DNA of 64,000 nt from Meandrina meandrites (Eukaryota; Cnidaria; Anthozoa; Scleractinia; Meandrinidae). The notes beneath the pieces are model-generated. The model saw only the letters and a list, made by a program, of their open reading frames with translations. It was not told the origin of the DNA and made no database searches. The stretch lies in contig OY855903.1 in the NCBI GenBank assembly GCA_963693305.1, forward strand, positions 36,302,751 through 36,366,750, written 5' to 3'. Each line of letters starts with the position of its first letter. Position 1 is the first letter of the stretch. This document shows positions 29,762 to 41,311 of this stretch, piece by piece. The position numbers were made by a program, and so were the translations under genes.

Positions 29762-29963
29762 CGATTTTTCAGTTGCAAAGGATTTTGGGAAGGTTTTTAT
29801 TATAATTATATATTGTTTTTATAATTATTATTATTATACAAGTGAAACCGGTAAAAACAATATATAATTATTTATCCCATAGAAAACAGGTAAATTTGAA
29901 AATAGATTAGTGTGTATCAATCAGATCAATCCGCGGCTTATGCCTACATTGTGCGGTTCCAGA

Positions 29964-30122
29964 AAATATCCATACCCACCCCAAGGATAGTCATTGGAAA
30001 TTCCGAGGGGGATGGGAGTCTCAATAACACAAATTTTTAAAAGAAGTATGAAGCTAAGCTGGAAATCCCAGGGGGTGGGAGGGTCCAAACCAAAGAACCA
30101 TCCTTAGGGGAGGTATGGATAT
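29964..30122. mobile_element. MITE-like inverted-repeat unit, copy 2
   Basis: Counterpart of 26341-26501. The right arm reads ACCATCCTTAGGGGAGG with TATGGATATA and runs directly into the foldback repeat at 30130. Confidence 0.6.
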
Positions 30123-30129
30123 ATATATG

Positions 30130-30240
30130 TTATTTGCCGGCTGGGAGGTCCGTATCGTGAAAAACTGTGACCAAGGTCTTGAAAGTGCTGCCCAAGGCCG
30201 CAGGCTGAGGGCAGCATTTTTAAGACCGAGTTCCAGCATG
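30130..30240. repeat. Foldback repeat present only in duplicate copy 2
   Basis: GGTCTTGAAAGTGCTGCCC and GGGCAGCATTTTTAAGACC form 19-base arms around a GC-rich loop, preceded by GCCGGCTGGGAGGTCCGTA. It looks like a short dispersed foldback element. It replaces sequence found at 26505-26915 in copy 1. Confidence 0.65.
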
Positions 30241-33110
30241 CAGACCGTATATTAAAATTAAATGGCCTTTTGTGTGTGTGAAAACAACTGGCTGCTTTTA
30301 TGTTGGGCTAGTGGATCCAATAATTTTTTCCACTTGCTAGATAGCCAAATGACATTTATGGATTTTTATTTTTTGTTGTAGTTGTTTTGAAAGAAACATG
30401 GGACTTTGGGTAGCTTATAATTGTTTCACCTTGTCCAGTCTACCTGGGTCAGGCAAGGAAGAAATCAATTTTCTTTGCACCCCTCCATTCATTAATCATT
30501 GCAGAAAAATGTCAGATTATTTTAATAATGTTTAAAAGTGTTTTGGACCCTAAAGCTGAATTTTTGTAATCTGTTCATTTCAAAACATTACATCACAGAA
30601 ATCTATGTTTGGTTTTCTTGTAGAGCAAGTTTCCAACCAAAACTAAGCTTGAGTTTATTTAAATCAAATTTACAGCTACTACTTGGCTAATTCCCATATG
30701 ACTTAAAAAAAAACTGGGGTCTTGACAAGGTGCGAGCCAACAAGGCATGAGAGCCATTCCACTATATATAAACAGCACATTGGTTAGCCTAAAAGCTCCC
30801 CTGTTAGCCTAAGCAGTACTCCAGTTAGCCTGAGTATAGTTAGCTGAGGTGGCTTGAGGTTATGCTAATTATTGGAGTTAGGTATTTCTGGCTTGTATGG
30901 CACTTATGTGTCATGAAACATGCGAGCCATATTGCAAGCCATTCCAGTTAGCCTGCATAAGATTCCGGTTAGCCTACATGTACATAATAGTACTCTGGTT
31001 AGCCAAACGGTACATCATGTTGCTTGCAGTTAGCTTTGTATTGGGGATAGGGTTTTCTGGCTTGCTTAAGTTTAAGGCCTCGTGAATTTTCATTTGCTAC
31101 TTCAAAATGCTACTGAAGGTCATTCAACAACTGAAAATACAGGCCTTAAAAAATGTCAAACATTTTTTATAAAGTAGACAAATGTCTGGTCAAAAAGCAG
31201 ATCTTTAAATGCCTCAGGTAATGAATGTGTGTAGAGAGAAGGATGGGAATTGCTAGAATTGACTGTCACATAACTATGTGCAAAACTAAGAGATCGACAA
31301 CTACCTGAACTTGTTATAATCCATAGTTTAACTCAACAGTAATCCAGAATGTTCTCAGTTCTGAATTCTGTAAATCCTGTCAAAACATTAGGCATTCTAT
31401 TAGTCCCAAAAATTACCTGTAGACCACAAAATGCAAAAGAAACGTAAATCTATGTTTACCAATACAATAAAACATCATGGGAAGAAGAAATTTTAAGTTA
31501 AGAAATGATCTCATTTATTAAACATGCCCAAAGAGGCATTCCAAAATGTTAGTAGCACTGTTTAATTGAAGTCTAGATTAGCTACCAGGTTGATTGCAAG
31601 TAGTCTCTAGTCTAACGTAGAAAAAGATATCACACTGAGCTGAAATGTTTCTTCCAATTTCAAAGGTATCACATCAAAGGTGTTACAGTAATTTCAAATT
31701 TCCATGACCTAATTTTTCTTTGCGGCTTGAAATGGCCACTTGGTCAATATTTTGAGGAACATTTCCTCACGTATAAATAATGAAAGGATGCGATTCAGAT
31801 GACAAACATAAATAACAGTTACATGCCTCGACAAAATGACTGCCATTTAATATTATCGCCCTGTTCTCACTATCTATTTTTTTACGCCGAGCACTGCTTT
31901 AATTCCAGTAAGCTAAGTTGATAAGCATGATAAACGTCGAAGACATAGGCTTTAACCAGTCTAAAAAAAAATCATTGTACAATGAGAAACGCTTACCTCA
32001 GGTCCATGTAAGTTTCTGTTACCCATGTTTTTGCACATTTGTACTCATTGTAATTCTTCTTTATCGGGAATACAAATAACGGAGATATACCCTACGTTTG
32101 GGGACTCATTTTGATTGCGTCAAGAAGGAAAAACATCAACAAAACTGTCCTCTATATCTCAAAATCACTCCATTAGATTCCCTTTTCTTGTCGCCATTTT
32201 GAAAATGGTCTTGTTGTGAGCCTACACTATGGACCATGAGGAATCCGCTGGTGTTATCCCCAGCAGGGGGGAGGGGAGGGGCAGCTACTTTAACTTCTCC
32301 CCAGGCCCACTCCTTTCGTCTGAAAGAAATTAAATCCATCCTCACAAAAGGCAATTGAAATGAGAAGAAACTGACAACGCCATCATAAAGAGCATGCACT
32401 CCTGTCTTTGGCAAAATTTTCTTTTATTCCTACCGCAAGTAGTGAGTAGGAAGCCAACAAATTTTTCAATTGTATTTTTTACTGCCGTACGTTTTTAGGA
32501 AAAAGTAATAATGGCCATTTTTAAAAACACTATTTAAAAATCTACAATTTCGCTTAAAAAATCCTAAGAGAGAGATCCTAGTAAAGTTTACACGCAAATT
32601 TAAAAATGCGGTCCGTTCTGGTCATGTGACCGGTGACGTCATAACAATAAAAGTGATAAAAATTTACTTAACATATAAATATCTACTAGCATGTAATTTG
32701 TTGCTTCCTCACATTTAATGCAACGCAAGATATGCACTTGTACCCAGACACCCACTTTTTGAAAATTGTACATAGCTGCCTTAATATTTATATTTTGTTC
32801 GGTACGCGGGCAGTCTGAAATGCCTCACACCAATGTGCTTCAAACTGCAATGACTGCTTTTTCAGTAACAAAATATCTTCGTCACAGTAAGCAAAAACGA
32901 ACTTCAGAGCAATGTCACGTGACTAATGACGTCATCGCCTTACGTCTTATACGAGAACTGGTTATTGTTAAGAGTTATTTCTATACGACATTGTACTCCT
33001 GCTGGCTTCAAACTGACCAAGTTATTTGTCATTGACGATTTTTCAGCTGCAAAGGATTTTGGGAAGGTTTTTATTATAATTATATATTATTTTTATAACT
33101 ATTATTATTT

Positions 33111-34713
33111 TTGCTGTTATGGTTATTATTAACCAAGTATAAACATCAATGTGACAACAAGTTTGCTGTACAAATATTAATGTTTTGTCACCAAATATGA
33201 ATATATAGTTCACTTCAAGGTAATTGCTTTGTTAAAAGGATAGCTATTACAAAGTTTAAAAATAGTACCCAGTGGGTACATGAGTCTAATGCATCATGGA
33301 TTATTAGTGCAGTTGAAATATGTTGAATTAGTTTCGGTATTTACGGTATAGAGCAAGGTGCAGTAGAGGTTTGGTAGTAAGAGTGGTTCAGAACAAGTTG
33401 ATAATATTTGTTCTCTTAAGTATATATATTTAGAAAGTTGACGAAATGTTATATTTTAAATAGGACAAACATGTTACTTAGGGTTTGAGTTCATCGATTC
33501 ATGTTAAAAGATTGGTGCATTGTAGACCATAGGAAGATCGTACAGATTTAGAGGGGGGGGGGGGGGGGGGGGGAATCCTGAAAAATTGGTTTGCAAAAGC
33601 AAAAAAAACCCAGCTAAATTTTTTGCAGGCATGAAAAAAATTGTCTACAGGAAGATGACAACGGAAAAAAATGTTTTCACAGACAATACAGAAAAAAAAT
33701 TGTTTGTCTTGGAACCATTTTCATCCCCCAGCTTCCAAAAAGATGATGGTCCGCCCCATAGATAGACAAGATACAGCCGCTTATTCAGTATTCTAAATAT
33801 CGTAAATCCCATCAATATAAGCCAAAATATTTTTTTTCCAATTCCTTTGCAATTTATGCAATACTGCTCAACAAAGATTTCAATTTCCTTAAACGTTTCA
33901 ACACAGGAGAGCAAGGACAACATTGCGTGTAGAATGTAATTTAATTAAGCAAAATATTTTTACATCTATTAAACACTGCAAGCAGTTGAATGAAAGAGTT
34001 TTGTTTTCATGACTGAGAACAGCTTTCAAATAGTCAATACATGGAAATAATAATCAGATCTGAATTCAATAACTATTAAAGGAAGCTTTCATTCTTTTCG
34101 AACTACTTTTTGGCAAGTTTCAATATTTATGCAAATTTTGCGTGAAATGTAATTTTATTACACTGTCTTGTTTGCAAGCTCTAGGTTGAATCTTGAATGA
34201 TGAAAACAAAGCCTTTTTTTAGTGAAAGTTGCATTCTGTGAATGAAATCCTGCTTCAGTTGAATTGAACAATCAATTGCTGACTACAATCTTTTTTAATT
34301 TTCCATTTTTTTTCAGTTATTTTTTCTTTATGACAACAAATGTCACTGCCGGATTTTTTTCATCAAAAGATGTCGATTTCACGTTGCGTTTCCCAAGGGA
34401 TTATTAAAAAACATGCTGCTGGAAGGAGAACATTTTCAGTGGCTTCACACTTGAAAACGAGGATTCATATTATTTTGCACTGTAAAACATTTATTCCGAT
34501 TACATACATGATAATTTCTTTTACAAATGCGTGTCGTGCTCGAGCTCCGTTTGACCATTGCTTTGTTAACAACATCCTTGCTTCCTGATTGGATTACGAT
34601 CACCGCACCAAGCCCGCAATGAGGCGGACTATTGTTTAAGCACAATTACACCGAACGATTATCGATCCCAAACCATTCCCTTGGGATTGCTAACAGCTTT
34701 TTTCTACTACATA
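33111..34713. other. Gene-free DNA with a run of 21 G
   Basis: AT-rich, with no convincing ORF or exon. A homopolymer of 21 G lies at 33553-33573. The small minus ORF at 33645-33923 has no recognisable features. Confidence 0.5.
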
Positions 34714-34741
34714 GAGTCTAATGCACATGCGCATTAGACTC
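34714..34741. repeat. 28-base near-palindrome beside the Crypton-like gene
   Basis: GAGTCTAATGC-ACATGC-GCATTAGACTC reads almost the same on both strands. It lies 10 bases beyond the stop of the recombinase-derived ORF at 34752. An imperfect half (GAGTCTAATGCATCAT) occurs near 33284. It may be a terminator hairpin or an element-end recombination site. Confidence 0.5.
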
Positions 34742-34751
34742 GAAAATTAAA

Positions 34752-37634
34752 TCACACACCAATTGTAACCCATTCTCCGCTGCTATTCATCGACAAGGTT
34801 GGTGGAATCGGTTGATAGTGCCCATTAACAATGGCATCTCTGTCATGAAATGGAAACACTTCATGGAGGTTCTTGTCACACGATCTACACAAGTATTTAG
34901 TGGAAGGACTCTCATGACATCTAAGGACTGCTGTTTCCTTGAGTAATTTCATGCATTTTGCTGCATCCCTTACAGCAAAGCTTGATTTAAGCAGTGCTTC
35001 ACAAAGGGCAGTACGTGAATCTGCCAAACTTTCATTAGAAATAGATACTCTATCTTCCCACCTTTGGGATTTTTTTACGAAGCTGTTGTCCTCTGAGGAC
35101 AATAGATCCTTTGCCTCAAGGAAGGTATGTGTCATTTTATCTGAAAATGGAAAAAAAAAGGGAGAGAGAAAAGAAAATAAAGCTGGTTGGACTATTCCAC
35201 TGTTAAGCATGGGGGCATCAGATGAAGGTGAAGAAGATGGTGCCTTTGAGCGAGTGGACGCTGCAGGCGACAAAGGTCTAGAAGACGACGCACAAGACGA
35301 CTCAGTGTGTACAGCAGATGTCGAAGCTGGGGTGGGTGACGATTGTCCAGTCACTTCCTTACTGAGTGATGCTTCCTGTGATGGTGGGTTTGATGGACCA
35401 GCCACTTCCTTACTGAGTGATGCTTCCTGTGATGGTGGGTTTAATGGACCAGCCACTTCCTTAGATGCTGAAGAGGACGACATGGGCTTCTCCTCCGCGT
35501 TGTGATCGACAAGTTGCTGGATTATGTGGGCTGCCTTGATCCCGATTTCTGTTAGGTCTGGACGGCTGTACCACTACTCCAATGTTCTCTTGCTGTGTGC
35601 AAGCACGTGGTGCAGGAATGCACGTTCTTCAGGAGACGCCCTCTTGAGCATCTCAGTGGTAATGACCTTCCTCATATCCACAAAAGCCATTTGCGACCCC
35701 AGACGTACCCTGCACTTTTCAACGAAGGCTGAAAGATGGCAACCTATGGTGCCCTCTTTGAAGGGGATTCCTTTGTTTGTGATGAAGAGGGCAGCAACGT
35801 TTGGCATGGCGAAGAATGGACGCATTTCCCGGACATAAGTTTCCATGAATTTTACAGGTCGGGAAGCATTGGGTATGTCGCCGGCCCATCTTTCACGCGT
35901 TTGTGTTTCGCCACCAGCATTACTTTGCACTGATCTTGGACATTTCCCTTCTTGTACTCCTGGACGGTGGCGTTGTTCAGGGGTCCAGGGTGGGTGGTAG
36001 TATCCAGAGAAAATCTGGTCAGCAAGAAATCCCGCATGTGCAGAAACTCTTTAAGGGTGACCTCCCTGCCTTGACCAGCTTGGATTAGGAGACGCTCTGC
36101 TTTAGAGTAGGCCTTGCTAGATTTTATTTGGGCCAATTCTTCCAGCGTCAAAAGACCCTTACTCTCCTGAACCATCTGGTTGTTCTTGACGTCATAAGAC
36201 TGGCTGTCGACTGTTGACCGCCAGCACTTGATGTCTTTCGGAGCGGTTTTGTTGAAGCAGTCGCGTGTAACAAATTCCAGAAATTTCTGAAACGAAGTAA
36301 GGTATGGTATGATGGTGCGTGGCTTTTTGGTTTTGGCCTCAAAGTGAGGCTTCACCCACAACTTCCAGACAGCGTCGCGTTCGTTGTCAAGGAGACACAT
36401 GATGTCGTCGCCTTCGGGATCCACAGCTTCCAGCAGGGTCCGCATTTGATTGGCATGCTGGAGACGAATGGTCTTCTTTTTATCTCCCACTGTGGGCCTG
36501 GTGAGGAATTCGAAAAACTTCACCAACCACCTATGCCTGTTGTTGGTTGGCTTGGCTGCGGTGAAGAATTCGTCACGGCTGGGCTTTGACTTTGAGGCGT
36601 AGTCCTCATCTTCTGGATCTTCTTCTGAGTAATTCTCCTCTTCTGGATCTTCCTCAGAGTTATTCTCTTCTTCTGGATCTTCCTCAGAGTTATTCTCTTC
36701 TTCTGGATCTTCCCCAGTTATTCTTTTCTTCTGGATCAGATCTTCTTCAGAGTCTTCCTTGTTAGAGTCTTCCTTATTGGAGTCTTGCCATGCAGACATA
36801 TCTCTGATGTTCTCGCGTCCCCTTCTTGATGTCGTGAAATGTGGGGTTAGAGAGATGTCTACCAATATCAAGGACATGCTATTGCAACCTGGAATGGGGC
36901 ACCACTTTTTTAACTTGCCCTTCAAGGGAGCCTTTCCCTTTCTCTTTTGGATTTTGCCCCTCTGTTTATGGCCAGCACGGACAATGGTCAAAAGTGCCTC
37001 GATACTCCCTTCCTCTATGTCCCCTTTTTTCACATGAACCTTAAGATGCCGCCACAAGTCGCTCCCATTGAAAGAGCATTTCGGAACAGGCACCTCTTAC
37101 TCGTATGATGGGACCGCTTGCTATCTCCATTTTCTGACTCGGTAGCTGCTGGCGATGCTGATGTAGAAGGTAACGGTGATGTAGACTTTGGAAGAGGGGC
37201 AGAGGATTTCCTCTTCTTGGTTGCAGGCAGGGATGAAGACGATGGATGTTTCTTCTTGGTAAGGACAGATGTTCTTCTTCTTCATCCGAAGAGCTGCCCC
37301 TGCCGGCCGGGTCTTTTGCCGGGTCGTAGCTGTCGTCCGATGAGTTCGACTCCCATTTCTCCTCTTCTCTTTCTGCTCTTTCCTCCTCCTCTTTCTTGGA
37401 CTCTTTCTCCACTCCTTCTTCTCGGCCTTCTTTCTCTTCCTTTTTATCTGAAGGGATATCCCCGCCTTTCTCCTCCTTGGACTCTAACACCTCAGCAGCA
37501 TCGGTCTCCAAACTGCTTAACTCTATGATGTCTTCCATATTGTCCTGAACAATGGTTTCCATGAACTCTAGCAACCGCATGTTTTTTAGCCTTGCGCCAA
37601 TTATGGGTCTCTCTTTGTACAGAAGCTTATACAT
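34752..37634 (-). pseudogene. Crypton-like tyrosine recombinase gene, decayed
   Basis: Minus-strand coding in four blocks. From 37634: an acidic N-terminus (EESKEEKGG, SDDSYDPAKDPAGRGSSSDE), frameshifted near 37290. From 37093: a finger-like CSFNGSDLWRHLKVH, a variant CPIPGC...H segment, a run of EEDPEEENNS repeats, then the core-binding part (NRHRWLVKFFEFLTRPTVGD, YLTSFQKFLEFVTRDCF). After a frameshift near 35870: the catalytic part (KFMETYVREMRPFFAMP, FITNKGIPFKEGTIG, FVDMRKVITTEML with the Arg, HVLAHSKRTLE). Then comes an in-frame TAG at 35574, followed by WYSRPDLTEIG with the expected Tyr nucleophile. The tail is Ser/Pro-rich, with a 17-residue repeat (about 35356-35466). Tyrosine recombinase without RT suggests a Crypton-type DNA transposon. 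The copy is broken. Confidence 0.65.
36604..36735 (-). repeat. 30-base coding minisatellite (EEDPEEENNS)
   Basis: About four tandem units of CTGGATCTTCCTCAGAGTTA plus TTCTCTTCTT, encoding an acidic decapeptide repeat in the Crypton-like protein. The last unit is interrupted at GAGDP/TGEDP. Confidence 0.85.
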
Positions 37635-38421
37635 CTCCGTTGAGGCCGCGCTGGACCCTTGCTCATTAATAAATTCATTAGCAATTTATTTTGACGGGGT
37701 GTCATGTTGTAAATGTTTAATTCTTTGAATTTTGAACACCGATTCCTTCAAAAGTTATCAAGGATAATAGGGGTTGATGGAATTTTATCATGATTACCGT
37801 TTACTTTGATGTTACAAGCTCTTAAGTGTTAATCTGCAGATAATGCGATTTTGTGTCCAAGTTTCCAGCTAGAATAGCGCACTATATTAAATGACTATAT
37901 AACCTAGTGGTAAATCACAACCTCTTTTGTGTTCTGGTCAGAATGAAATTCTCAAATTCAATAATTACTAGGAGTTATTGGCTCCTAAGAGGGTAAAAAT
38001 GTAAAATCTAAACTTTGAAACGTGCTATCTTCTTTTTGAAAAGGGATTTTAAAAATCCGTTTTGACCAGAACACAATAGAGTACACCAAGTTTATGTTCC
38101 CTGCGAATCAAGTCATGAAATTCTGTATCGGCGGAGAAAACTTGGACACAAAATTGCAGGTTTTGAGGCTTCCGAAAACCTTCCGAGTCTATGTTTACAA
38201 CAACGTGCGCTATATTCATAGCTGTGTATCTAATTATGATAATTTGCTACGTTTCAGCGCACGGGACACAAAGCTGTCAAAGCTGAGAACAATAACGTGT
38301 AATTACTGATACAAAGAACGTTTAGAAATTAATTTCATGAATATTTTGTTTGCCGTCGGCTTCAGTCGTCGCAGTTCGTGCATAAATGCATACATAATGA
38401 TAGCAAGGGTCTTTCGCGGCC
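37635..38421. other. Gene-free DNA with a small inverted-repeat element
   Basis: No convincing ORF. It contains the 150-base unit described at 37927-38076; the short plus ORF at 38094-38309 has no recognisable domain. Confidence 0.45.
37927..38076. mobile_element. 150-base MITE-like element with 14-base perfect inverted repeats
   Basis: TTGTGTTCTGGTCA (37927-37940) and its exact reverse complement TGACCAGAACACAA (38063-38076). The interior is AT-rich with a smaller hairpin TAGGAG...CTCCTA. No coding capacity. A target duplication is not evident. Confidence 0.6.
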
Positions 38422-38699
38422 TTAAATAGGCCTGTCTATCTCGGTAAAGAACTTGAATGTTCGACATGCCGAGCCGCGCCGCTGCCTCTTTCCGAAAATT
38501 GTATGTGCGATTTCTTTTTTCAGGGCATCCTTTTTAAGCGTGTCTTTTTTGATTTTTGCTAACTTTTTTAAATGTGTAGAGTGCTCGCCAGGATCCAGAT
38601 TGAGTAGTTTCAACGCCCCGATGTCTCCTTCGTTAGACTTTCGAAAGGTGTCCGCCAAATTGGGGAAATTAGCCTTCAAACTCATCTTGGACATTAACA
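38422..38699 (-). CDS. Hypothetical Lys-rich ORF or exon
   Basis: About 92 codons from MSKMSLKANFPNLADTFRK, then EGDIGALKLLNLDPGE and HLKKLAKIKKDTLKKDAL, ending FKFFTEIDRPI. The composition is protein-like and basic in the middle. The longer frame to 38799 begins in AT-rich DNA and is less convincing. No family recognised. It sits between a MITE-like unit and a decayed tandem repeat and could be an exon of an unseen gene or a relic. Confidence 0.3.
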
Positions 38700-38859
38700 A
38701 TTGAAGTTGTCTGAAACACAACATTATCACACAACCAAAATTATGAACATGAATTCTGTGAAGCATACTAGAACATGTAAACATCACTAGGGACCTCAAG
38801 TTCTATTAACGAGTTCCCAAATCATATCTAAATGGTCAAACACAGCACCCTTAAATTGC

Positions 38860-39295
38860 CAAACTTTGACCGCTAACAACTCTGCAACGATTTAATCGTT
38901 TTCTCTCAAATTTCTACTATTGATAGTAGTGGGATCGCGCACTAAGTTCTCACATTTGACGTCAAACGGTTAAAACGCCTTGAAGGTATAAGCATTTAAA
39001 GTTTTGTCTCGTTTTCATGTTCTTGCACAACAATTTCGCAACAATTTTGCAACAATTTTGACATCGGTCGATACTATTTATATGTCCACACTAAATTTCC
39101 AAATTTGATGTCAAACGGTTAAAACCCCTTAGAGATATAAGCTGGCAAAGTTTAGCGTCGTCTTCATGTAAAAACCACGGCCACAAAGGACACAAGGGTA
39201 ATTTTGTGGCGAAACTTTAACTGCTAATAACTCGGCAGGGATTTAATCGTTTTCTTTCACATTTGGCATGCAGTTGCTCTATGTTGAGGGCTATT
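38860..39295 (+). repeat. Degenerate tandem repeat with GTCAAACGGTTAAAAC
   Basis: Blocks repeat in the same order with heavy divergence: CGCTAACAACTC...GATTTAATCGTTTTCT (about 38870 and 39220), TTTGACGTCAAACGGTTAAAACGCC (about 38955) and TTTGATGTCAAACGGTTAAAACCCC (about 39105). The unit is about 150-350 bases, not uniform. Confidence 0.6.
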
Positions 39296-39359
39296 GAATG
39301 TAAAACTATTTGCATGTTAAACTATTTAAGCCTTGCCAAGTTATTGGTTGTTTGGTTTT

Positions 39360-41310
39360 TCAACAGGGCCCTTCCCATTAGGAAGAGGGGTAAGACAGGG
39401 TGACCCTCTCTCTCCTTATCTGTTCATAATGGCTTTAGAGGTCTTGGCAAAATTGGTGATGAAACAGTAAAGCTCTCCTTATTTGCTGATGATATGACAT
39501 GTTTCCTAAAAGACAAATTGTCCTATATTAACCTATTTCGCCTCCTCAAAGCCTTTGGAGAGTGTTCGGGGTTAAAAGTCAATCACGAGAAGACAGAAGC
39601 CTTAGACCTCGACGACAATTCTCTCTGGGAAGATCTATCAAATATGCACACCGTTTGTGATGTTATAAAGATTTTAGGAATTCATTTCGGAGGTAACGAT
39701 AAAGAAAGGGATGACTTAAATTTTAGGGAAACCTTAAAATCGATCAAGAAATCAATTAATTTATGGAAGTGGAGAGGCTTGTCACTCTTAGGGAGGATAC
39801 AGATAATTAAAACCTTCGCCATTCCTAAACTTATGTTTAGGGCCTCTGTCATACCTATTTCTAAAGAACTAATAAAGAATGCGGATTCAATTTTCTACAG
39901 TTTCATTTGTAATGGCAAAGACAAAGTTAAAAGAAATGTTCTTTCTGCTAGCATTGAAAACGGTGGTTTAAACATGCTTGATATTGACTCGATGATTCGG
40001 ACAAAATGGGTTATCTGCATTAAGAAATATTTGGAAGATTACAGAAGTCCCTGGAAATTTTTTCTCAAAGAGCGACTCTCGTCTGTTGGTGGAAGTTTTG
40101 CACTTCATTGCAATTTCAATACCTCCAAGTTACTAGCGAAGTTGCCGCCCTTTTATAAGCAGTGTTTCGATGCCTGGTCTGATTTGAATACCAAAGCACC
40201 AACTTCGCATCAGGAGATTGTGAATGAAATTATATGGAATAACAAGTTTCTGTGTGTGAACAATAAATCTGTCTTTAGGAGGGATCTTTTTTCCATGGGC
40301 CTCTTGAAAATAGGAGACCTACTCTGAGGTGATATTCCATCAACATTTTGTTCTATGAACTTACTGCTAACCCCTGAGCAACGTTTCTTCGTGATGAGTA
40401 TCATTGATTCCATCCCAGCTCAATGGCGTACAATAATTAAAGAAGCTTCATCTACTCCAATAATTTCTCCAGTTCCAGATGCTCCCACCATCCTGATTGA
40501 TGAAAATCCTCTTACAATTGTTGATGTCTCGTCTAAGCAAATTTATCGCCTTTTTCAGGCGAAGAAGCAGGATTTGCCTACTGCTCAAAAGAAATTGTCC
40601 GACAAGTACCCACACTCCTTGATCGAATGGGAGAAGGTTTACTCATTATCCTTCCACTCAACCCTGGAATCCAAATTAAGAGAATTTCAGTACAAAATTT
40701 TGAATTGCATAGTTTTCACAAATGAGAAACTTTTTCATTTTGGCATTACGCAATCACCATTATGTACTTTCTGCCAAAAAGAGAACGAATCCATCGAGCA
40801 CTTACTTTTTTCCTGCAAGGAAACTTCCAAATTTTGGAAGCATGTCTTGTCCTGGCTCCGGGACAATAACATTTATGTTGGGGAATTAAAGGAAACTGAT
40901 CTTATCTTTGGAAAATTTGACGTTCAGGATGATTTCACCCTTATAAACCACATTCTCTTGTTGGGTAAATACTATATTTATTCTCGGAAATGCCAGAATG
41001 CTAAACCCTCTTTAAAAGGTTTTATCGCCAAAACAAAGCGAGTTTATCGGATTGAGCTCTATATTCCCAGGAAAAGAGATAAATTAGCTTCTCATTTAAA
41101 AAAATGGGAGAAGTTAATTAGAGATTTTACCAACTAATAAAAGTACCAATATTGTACATATCTATCAATAATTTGTATTAGGTCTTGTCTTAAGAAGCCT
41201 TTTTTCAGTGTATGTATTTTTTTTCTTTTGTTTTTGTTTTTTGTTTTTAAATTGTGCACTTGTAAGCTTTGCAAACTATCAATAAAAATGTTACAAAAAA
41301 AAATGTTGTT
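39360..41310 (+). mobile_element. 5'-truncated Tx1/L1-type LINE, second copy
   Basis: It starts abruptly inside the RT domain at about 39362 ([20 protein letters not shown]) and ends with AATAAAAATGTTAC and an A run at 41296-41304. It is homologous to the LINE at 1044-13145. The 3' end abuts a tyrosine recombinase pseudogene in inverse orientation. No clear target duplication. Confidence 0.85.
39362..41137 (+). pseudogene. LINE ORF2, C-terminal half, with frameshift and stop
   Basis: 39362-39455 encodes [21 protein letters not shown] frameshift then gives the active-site frame LFADDMTCFLKDKL at 39480 (numbered ORF from 39494). Then KVNHEKTEALDLDD, WKWRGLSLLGRIQIIKTFA and an in-frame TGA at 40325. 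Reading resumes in the same frame: LLTPEQRFFVMSIIDSIPAQ, LREFQYKILNCIVF and the zinc finger CTFCQKENESIEHLLFSC. It ends at 41137 with about 160 bases of 3' UTR. The endonuclease is missing. It is inactive. Confidence 0.87.
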
Positions 41311-41311
41311 G

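Larger units (their letters stand above)
26201..29837 (+). repeat. Tandem segmental duplication, copy 1 (about 3.6 kb)
   Basis: The start ACAAGTGAAACCGGTAAAAA recurs at 29838. The two copies remain co-linear to TTTTATAATTATTATT at 29825 and its counterpart near 33110. Differences are substitutions, small indels and one large replacement (26505-26915 here versus 30123-30237 in copy 2). No recognised protein is encoded. The segment includes GTTAGCC repeats, a small inverted-repeat unit and E-box/CRE palindromes. Confidence 0.9.
29838..33110 (+). repeat. Tandem segmental duplication, copy 2 (about 3.3 kb)
   Basis: Head-to-tail copy of 26201-29837. It is shorter because about 410 bases of copy 1 are replaced by a foldback repeat of about 110 bases. 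It also lacks some small blocks, for example near 31560 and 31795. Confidence 0.9.

Noticed and set aside
32136..32414. Minus-strand 92-codon ORF and the ATGGCGAC context near 28910 as a first exon
   Set aside because: The frame is not conserved between the two duplicate copies, and no downstream exon can be shown although a GAG|GTAAGC donor-like site follows.
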